This document shows, piece after piece, positions 58,584 through 64,000 of a DNA stretch of 64,000 bases (the stretch's first letter is position 1; each line of letters opens with the position of its first letter). This DNA is from Emydura subglobosa (taxonomy: Eukaryota; Chordata; Testudines; Chelidae): positions 23,767,003 to 23,831,002 of the forward strand of contig ML679954.1 in the NCBI GenBank assembly GCA_007922225.1, written 5' to 3'. Made by a program: the position numbers and the translations under genes. The notes beneath the pieces were generated by a model, which made no database searches, had not been told where the DNA came from, and saw nothing but the letters and a program-made list of their open reading frames with translations.

Positions 58584-59425
58584 TTCATAGATTTCAACAC
58601 TAGAAGGAACCATTGTGATCATCTAATCTAACCTCCTGTATAACACAGGCCATAGAACTTCCTGAAAATAATTGCTGGAGCATATATTTTACAAAAACAT
58701 CCAGTCTCGATTTAAAAATTGTCAGTGTTGGAGAATCCACTACAATCCTTGGTAGATTGTTCCAATGGTTAATTATTCTCACCATTAAAAAATTATGCCT
58801 GATTTCCAGTCTGAATTTGTCTAGCCTCGTTTCCAGTCATTGAATTGTGTTATGCCTTATACTGATAGAATCAAAGAACTCAATCTGTTTAGCTTAACAA
58901 AGACCAGGTTAAGGGGTGGCTTAATTGCATTCTATAAGTACACAGGGAACAAATATTTAATAATAGGTTCTTCCATCTAGCATAGAAAGGTATGTTTACT
59001 AATTCTTTAATAATTCTTGTGACTCTTCTCTGAATTCTCTCCAATTTATCAACATCCTTCTTGAATTATGGGCACCAGAACTGGACACAGTATTCCAGCA
59101 GTGGTTGCACCAGTGCCAAATATAGATGTCAAATAACCTGTCTACTTCTATTCAAGATTCCCCTGTCTATGCATCCCAGAGTCATATTAGCAATTTTGAC
59201 CACAGCATCACACTAGGAACTTATGTTTACCTGATTATCTATCACCCTAAGAATTTTATAAGCAAATCAAAGTCCCTAATTCTTTTTCAAAGTCACTGCT
59301 TCCCAGGATAGAGTTCCCCATCCTATCTGTATGGCCTTCCTTCTTTGTTCCTAGATATGTACATTTACATTTAGCCGTATTAAAAAACATATTTTTGCTT
59401 GTGCCCAGTTTACCAAACAATACGG
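58584..59425 (-). mobile_element. CR1 LINE fragment with an internal inversion
   Basis: Reversed CR1 tail TTCATAGATTTCAACACTAG at the left, then 3' UTR and ORF2 C-terminal sequence on the minus strand. Reversed blocks include CTCTCCAATTTATCAACATC, AGAACTGGACACAGTATTCC and TCCCCTGTCTATGCATCC. Between about 58854 and 58993 the CR1 sequence runs in the opposite direction, while flanks on both sides keep the minus orientation and join without obvious loss. The right end near 59425 fades. Several small open frames here are decayed ORF2 pieces or chance. Confidence 0.9.
58854..58993 (+). repeat. Inverted segment inside the reversed CR1
   Basis: GATAGAATCAAAGAACTCAA, CTTAACAAAGACCAGGTTAA, ACAAATATTTAATAATAGG and CATCTAGCATAGAAAGGTAT are CR1 in sense orientation. 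Neighbours on both sides are antisense CR1 that would be contiguous with this segment if it were turned round. Confidence 0.75.
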
Positions 59426-60351
59426 TTCACCCTTAGTCAGTGAAGTATTAATGAAAAAATTCAAGTAGCTCTGAAAGAGAAAGTCCCACACTGATGTTTC
59501 GGCAGCTTCATTGTCACAATTGTTCTTATTCTTATGTTCACTGTTTATCATGACCCTAATTAGTACCTTCATATTGACGATTTCCAAGAGCCAGCTTACC
59601 CGAAGAAATACCTTAAGCTCATGTGATGGAAGGGATCTGTGGACAAATCCTGCCATTTGTCCTCCTGAAGTCAATATGAGTTGTGCCTGAGTAAGGAGGA
59701 TCACAGGATTTGGACTTTGTTCACCAAGGTCGAGGACTCTAGCAGACAGGTGACTACCACTCCAATGGATATTTGACATGCAAACAGCAAGGGTGATATC
59801 CACCTAAGTGTGGAGACCCATACAAGGTCCTTTTTATCCCATAAGCCTCATGAAAGCCCAGCAAGAGGGGTTACTGAAGGAGAGAGTTACCTTCAGGGGA
59901 AGAGTTTCTATGAAAGAAGGCTTCACAGAAGTTCCAAATAGATCAAAGACTAGTTGCTGACTTTGGTGATGAGCAAGGGAAGAGGCCATTATATCCATAC
60001 TTATGCAGATGTGATGGTGGGGAACAGAGGTAGCACAGAAGGGCAGCCACTAATAATTCAGCCCATAGGCTCCAATACTAGTTACGTAAGTATTGGGCTT
60101 CATCCCCATGGCCTGCTTAGACCGGAGAAATCAGAAATCCTACTTAGCCCTTTTTAGATTTCTTCCGACCAATCCTAGTTACTGATGCTTTGTGCAGAAA
60201 AAGGTGAATTTCACTCCAAATGAATGGTACTGAGTGTTTTGTGTTTCCGAGTTATGGTGTATTTCAAGCTAATATAAATAGTATTGGGTTATAAGGCTGT
60301 TATGTACCTATCTAACTTGGGAAATCAGTTATATTGTCCATAAGATTTTAG
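59426..60351. other. Non-coding stretch, no gene seen
   Basis: The 150-codon minus-strand frame at 59351-59803, the longest after the CR1 frames and the repeat-driven 172-codon one, begins in unique DNA and ends in CR1, with no domain. A fold-back with AAATCCTGCC and GGATCACAGGATTT lies at about 59646-59713. Confidence 0.5.
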
Positions 60352-60452
60352 GCCTGAGTATGATCCAATTTATACCAGATTTAAAGTGGTGAAACACCAA
60401 TGATGATAATGGATTTACCCTAGTGTAAATGAGAACAGAATCAGGCCCATAC
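60352..60452. repeat. Short fold-back repeat (GTGTAAAT family)
   Basis: TAGGCCTGAGTATGATCC at the left mirrors GAGAACAGAATCAGGCCCAT at the right, with ATTTATACCAGATTTAAAG facing GGATTTACCCTAGTGTAAAT. One of the clearest copies of this palindrome. Confidence 0.55.
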
Positions 60453-61559
60453 TTTTCACTCACAATCACTTGTTTACTGTATCATTTAAATATTTTTCTA
60501 TTTAACAAAGTTATTGGGGCATAGATTCTTGTTTACATAACTGACTGCAACAATTGTGCTAAAATCGTATCCATGTATTTGTCCTCTAAAGAGAGAGACA
60601 GACAACGGGTGGCAGTCTTTTAAACAATGAAAGTCTCCTTGATCTGTCATTGCAGATGGGGTTGAAGGAAAATTCAGCTTTATTAAACATTATGACAAAG
60701 CCTTTATATTCCTCACAAGGTTTAAACAGTGCCTGTGGAATTCCTTTATATGTTTCAAAATGTTTTCATCTTAAACTGGAAATAAAAGACAGATTTGAGC
60801 ACTAACTTTCAGACAATTTCTCCCCAGAAAAATTAAATATGCAGCTTCAATTAATATGATGTTGTCTGTGTTAATGAAACTTCATTAACAAATGATGCTG
60901 ATATAATATACATCATATATTTTCCCTGAAAGAGAGTAGTGTAATAGCTATCTGTTAACTGATAGTTTAAACTGACTCCAGAAAGCACTCAGCTTCAGAG
61001 CTCCATTGATATCTTCTTTCTTTCACTTCTGCCAGCGTTTTCATTGCTAGCAATGGACATTTAAGTGGAGAAATGCAACTCCCAGCATGAAAGGATTATC
61101 TTTCTAATCTTCCTTAAAGCTTCCCCCAGATATCCTATCAGTATGAGGTTATTGGTAAGAGACAATTAAATAAACCTAATATAAATCCTGTTTTTTGGTG
61201 CTATGACTTATATTTGCACTACTAAATCAGTCACTTATTAAGGATATTTGTCTATTATTATTTTTGTCTCTGATTAATTATTCCCTTCTAAGTCTAACCT
61301 CCAATTGCAATAAATATTTCTTTTCAATGAGTGTGAATAGAAACTAAGAGACATACTCTTGTATTGTTCCATCTTAAAGATGGGATATTTCCCTTTAGTA
61401 AACTTTTCTCTATAACACATGGCTGTCCCATGGATAATGGGGGGGAAAAAAGGTCACTTCCTAGCTCCCCTTTTTCTGCCATAGCCATTCATTAAATGTT
61501 CCCTCAAACTGAGTGTGAATCTTTTTTCCACTTTCTGATATCTAGCTTTTTTTGGAGCA
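60453..61559. other. Repeat-poor AT-rich stretch
   Basis: Over 1 kb with no recognised repeat or frame. Words such as TTAATATGATG and TTAATGAAACTTCATTAAC (a short palindrome near 60873-60891) occur. A possible site of conserved non-coding DNA, but this is not testable from one sequence. Confidence 0.4.
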
Positions 61560-62245
61560 TGGAATAGAAAGAGAGCGCTTAGAACACTGGCCTGGTAAAA
61601 GGCCTGAGGTCTGAAACAAAGTCAGGCTATGAGCAAAAGTCAGGCCCTGTCAGAAAGCAAACGCCTGCCTACAAGTTTACTGTCCGATACATGAACTTGA
61701 CAAAAACATGGCTGGTGTTGTTAAAACACAGGCTCTCCTAAGAAGTACTAGGTACTAGGTATTCACGTAAACAATTTCCAGGAGGCTTTTTCGAGTACAC
61801 CCCAGCATAAAGTTGTGTTATAAACACGCTCCCTGAAGAAGTTACAGGACAAACCAATCCCTCATAAGTTAAGGTCAGGATGACAGGATAATGGATGGAG
61901 ATGTTTTGTTCGAACCAACAGGTACAAGGTGTAGGGTGGTAACTAATCACTTCAGAAAGGTGATACGTAATTTGTTTGTATCAATATATAAAAGAGAGGT
62001 CATAGGAGGAACGTCTCTGTCTGGCCTACGGGGCAGCAGGCAGTCCTGCTGCTGACTGAGCTGGTCCATTGTCATGAGCATATATGCATTAGTGTATCTG
62101 TAGCACATATAGGGCACTAGTACCGTGCTTTGTCAGCAAATAAACCTAGCTGAGCACCTTTGCCACCAAACCAAGTCTGTGGTCTTTCTGGGTAATACTA
62201 TCGAGGTCTGCTGGGCTAGCTATCTGTGCAGAGCCGGGACAGCAC
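61560..62245 (+). mobile_element. Retrovirus-type LTR (probable solo)
   Basis: Contains, in order, a TATA box (ATATATAAAAGAG, at about 61984-61996), an AATAAA polyadenylation signal within GCAAATAAACCTAGC (about 62138-62152), and a U5-like tail with TCTGTGGTCTTTCTGGG ending near GAGCCGGGACA. The spacing from TATA to AATAAA (about 155 bp) suits an endogenous retrovirus LTR with an R region. No gag, pol or env sequence adjoins, so it is best read as solo. The left end is not resolved: several TG starts are possible and none has a matching duplication. Confidence 0.6.
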
Positions 62246-64000
62246 ACGGAAAGAACATAAGCATGCGTGCAAACTGACAACAATGCCTATGTCACTGCTG
62301 GTTTGCTAGACAAAACAAAGAGTGAAAATGAAAGCCTTTAAAGGAGTAGGTCAGATAAAATTATGCTTTATTTCAGATAACAGATGACCTGGTAGGTAAC
62401 AAAAGAGAGATTCTCAAGGCTTAAACTTATCCTTTGAGAGCATCCTCTGGCTACAGTACACCTGATGGTCCTTCTTTTTATGTAGGGATTGTGTGCGCTT
62501 TTAGATATTGGGCCAGATGTGCACCGCCTTATGTAAGCTAAGATCACCACACTCAGGTGAAAGGTAAAGGGGAAGAAGGGAATTCCATCGGGGGAGGGCA
62601 GCTTTAAGTTGCACCACAGGAATGTCACCAGCAAAGCCCACAGCACAGAAATGCTGAATCAGTCTACACACCACTTATCTAGCCACCTCGCCTCCACGGT
62701 GAACACTGCCCCATTTTAGGGCTCTGCTAGCTGTCCCTAGGTTTCCCTTGGCAAAGGGTAACTTTCCACCTTCATGGCCCAGCCTCTGCCACTGTTGAAA
62801 TGGACTGATTCAACTACTGAATCACCATGTTGGTTTTGTTGGGTGTGAGAACTCCTGGCCTAGCTCTGTCAAATACAAGGCTACTAGGCAGCTGTTGTAT
62901 GTTGGACTGAGTAATGATCACAGAATTTGGTTGTTCTTCACCAAAGCTCTCTACACTGGCAACTAGGACACAACAGATCTAGTAGCACATTAGAGTGAAG
63001 GAAACCTATAAGTAGGAACATTAAATTCACCGAGAGTTACTCCATTAAAATCCACTATTAAATTATGCCTCTCAGCATCTGGCATAACTTCTGGTATCCT
63101 CCAATCCACTCTGTCATACTGTGGGGAGCGGGATATTTGGTTTGAGAGGCTTTAGATAAGGTAGTTTAGGTAAAATTGGTGAGCCAATCCACGGTCTGTT
63201 TGTGCTGCTAGAGTGTGATGAAGTGACTTTAAGACTGTCCTTAAGGGGTAGTCAGCATGTGGGTGATTCTGGACTGGTGTAAAACTAGCACAGCTGGCTT
63301 TGAGATGGCCCTTCCTGGCCCACAGGGGGCATATCAGGACTAGTTTAGTGCAGAGGAGGGAATTTTAGGAGGCGAGAGAGAGCAGAGCTGGAGTGCAATG
63401 TTTTCTAGAGGACTTTTTTAGTTGATATAAATTGTAGCAGCTCTGTGCCTGCCCTAGAATGCAGTAGGGAGTGATTCAGCCTTACAGTGACTCAGGATTA
63501 GGGAAGGGGCAAAGGTGTCTTAGAGCCACCTTCACCTCCCTCTTTCAGAGAGCCATGCATGATCTTCGTATATTTGAGGATTATACCTCATATCTTTGAT
63601 CTGCAGACTCAGATCTGCAAAATGAAATCCCACCAGATCTGAGAAAGGTAGCTTTTGTTCACTTTTAATTGCAGGATGAAGACTTCTTCTATTCAGAAGA
63701 AAAAAATGGCATGACACAATGGTTTATCTATTATTTCATGTCTATGTCTTAATTGTCCAGATTTAAATAATTTAACTTCTGTTGTTGTGAGCCACCTAGT
63801 TAGGGGCCATAACATACAGCTTACTCTCATGTGTTATTTATTCTTGCAGCTAGGTTCTGCAAGCCCTTACAGTTCCAGGCTAGTAGAAGCAGATAGCACA
63901 CTATTGCTCTGGAATGACTGATATCACATTTGCTTCTGTGAATACTCTGGTATGACATTACATGGCAACTCGTTCATTAGCTTTATTAATATTATTATTT
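62246..64000. other. Non-coding stretch to the window end
   Basis: A weak fold-back-like patch at 62505-62560 (GGGCCAGATGTGCACC) and a GTGTAAAA-type fragment at 63260-63300. Small minus-strand frames at 62368-62646 and 63532-63717 have no domain. No gene seen. Confidence 0.45.

Noticed and set aside
59351..59803. A 150-codon minus-strand frame
   Set aside because: It ends in CR1 sequence and starts in unrelated DNA, so it is a chance frame.
10555..63300. Palindromes as a CRISPR array or bacterial terminators
   Set aside because: They are dispersed rather than evenly spaced, have no spacer structure, and the DNA is plainly vertebrate.

Overview
The window looks like non-coding vertebrate nuclear DNA, most likely from a turtle; a crocodilian is the main alternative. 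It is AT-rich and has no operon structure. No long open reading frame belongs to a host gene, and I found no convincing exon, tRNA or rRNA gene. Recognisable content is almost all transposable-element remains in a combination typical of testudine genomes: CR1 LINEs in both orientations, an L2-type LINE, MIR-type SINE fragments, Ty3/Gypsy and retrovirus-type solo LTRs, a DIRS-type tyrosine-recombinase retrotransposon, and short inverted-repeat DNA transposons. Family names rest on remembered consensus sequences and on motifs read by eye, not on a database search.

Layout. 1-6100: mostly unique AT-rich DNA with one LTR-like repeat (about 1780-2660). 6105-7182: a CR1 copy with the longest CR1 reading frame here. 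8289-8587: a Chompy-like MITE. 10.5-12.3 kb: short fold-back repeats. 14263-15392: a hAT-like element whose interior holds a reversed CR1; near-matching 8-bp target duplications survive. 16360-17240: a Gypsy-type solo LTR with 4-bp target duplications and a 354-bp GC-rich segment between 15-bp direct repeats. 18427-19056: an inverted-repeat element. 22.7-23.6 kb: a repeat with tRNA-promoter-like segments. 24.0-26.3 kb: a reversed Gypsy relic with gag, zinc-knuckle, protease-start and integrase remnants. 28362-28652, 35248-35540 and 53671-53965: MITEs. 35985-38425: the 5'-truncated DIRS-like element.

39.3-41.8 kb: an LTR, a reversed CR1 reverse-transcriptase fragment, and a second copy of the 16360 LTR family carrying an expanded GTGCT pentanucleotide array with an assembly gap. 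44-49 kb: MIR, CR1 tail, minisatellite and L2 fragment. 51.9-59.4 kb: CR1 tail, MITEs, a Gypsy-type LTR, and a reversed CR1 containing a clean internal inversion of about 140 bp. 61.6-62.25 kb: a retrovirus-type LTR.

Nothing here forms a pathway or functional system. All elements that can be judged are truncated, frameshifted or non-autonomous. The most informative observations are structural: matched target duplications, one LTR family seen in two structural states, nested insertion, a micro-inversion inside a CR1, and the rotting DIRS element. I found no previously undescribed biological system that the sequence would support.
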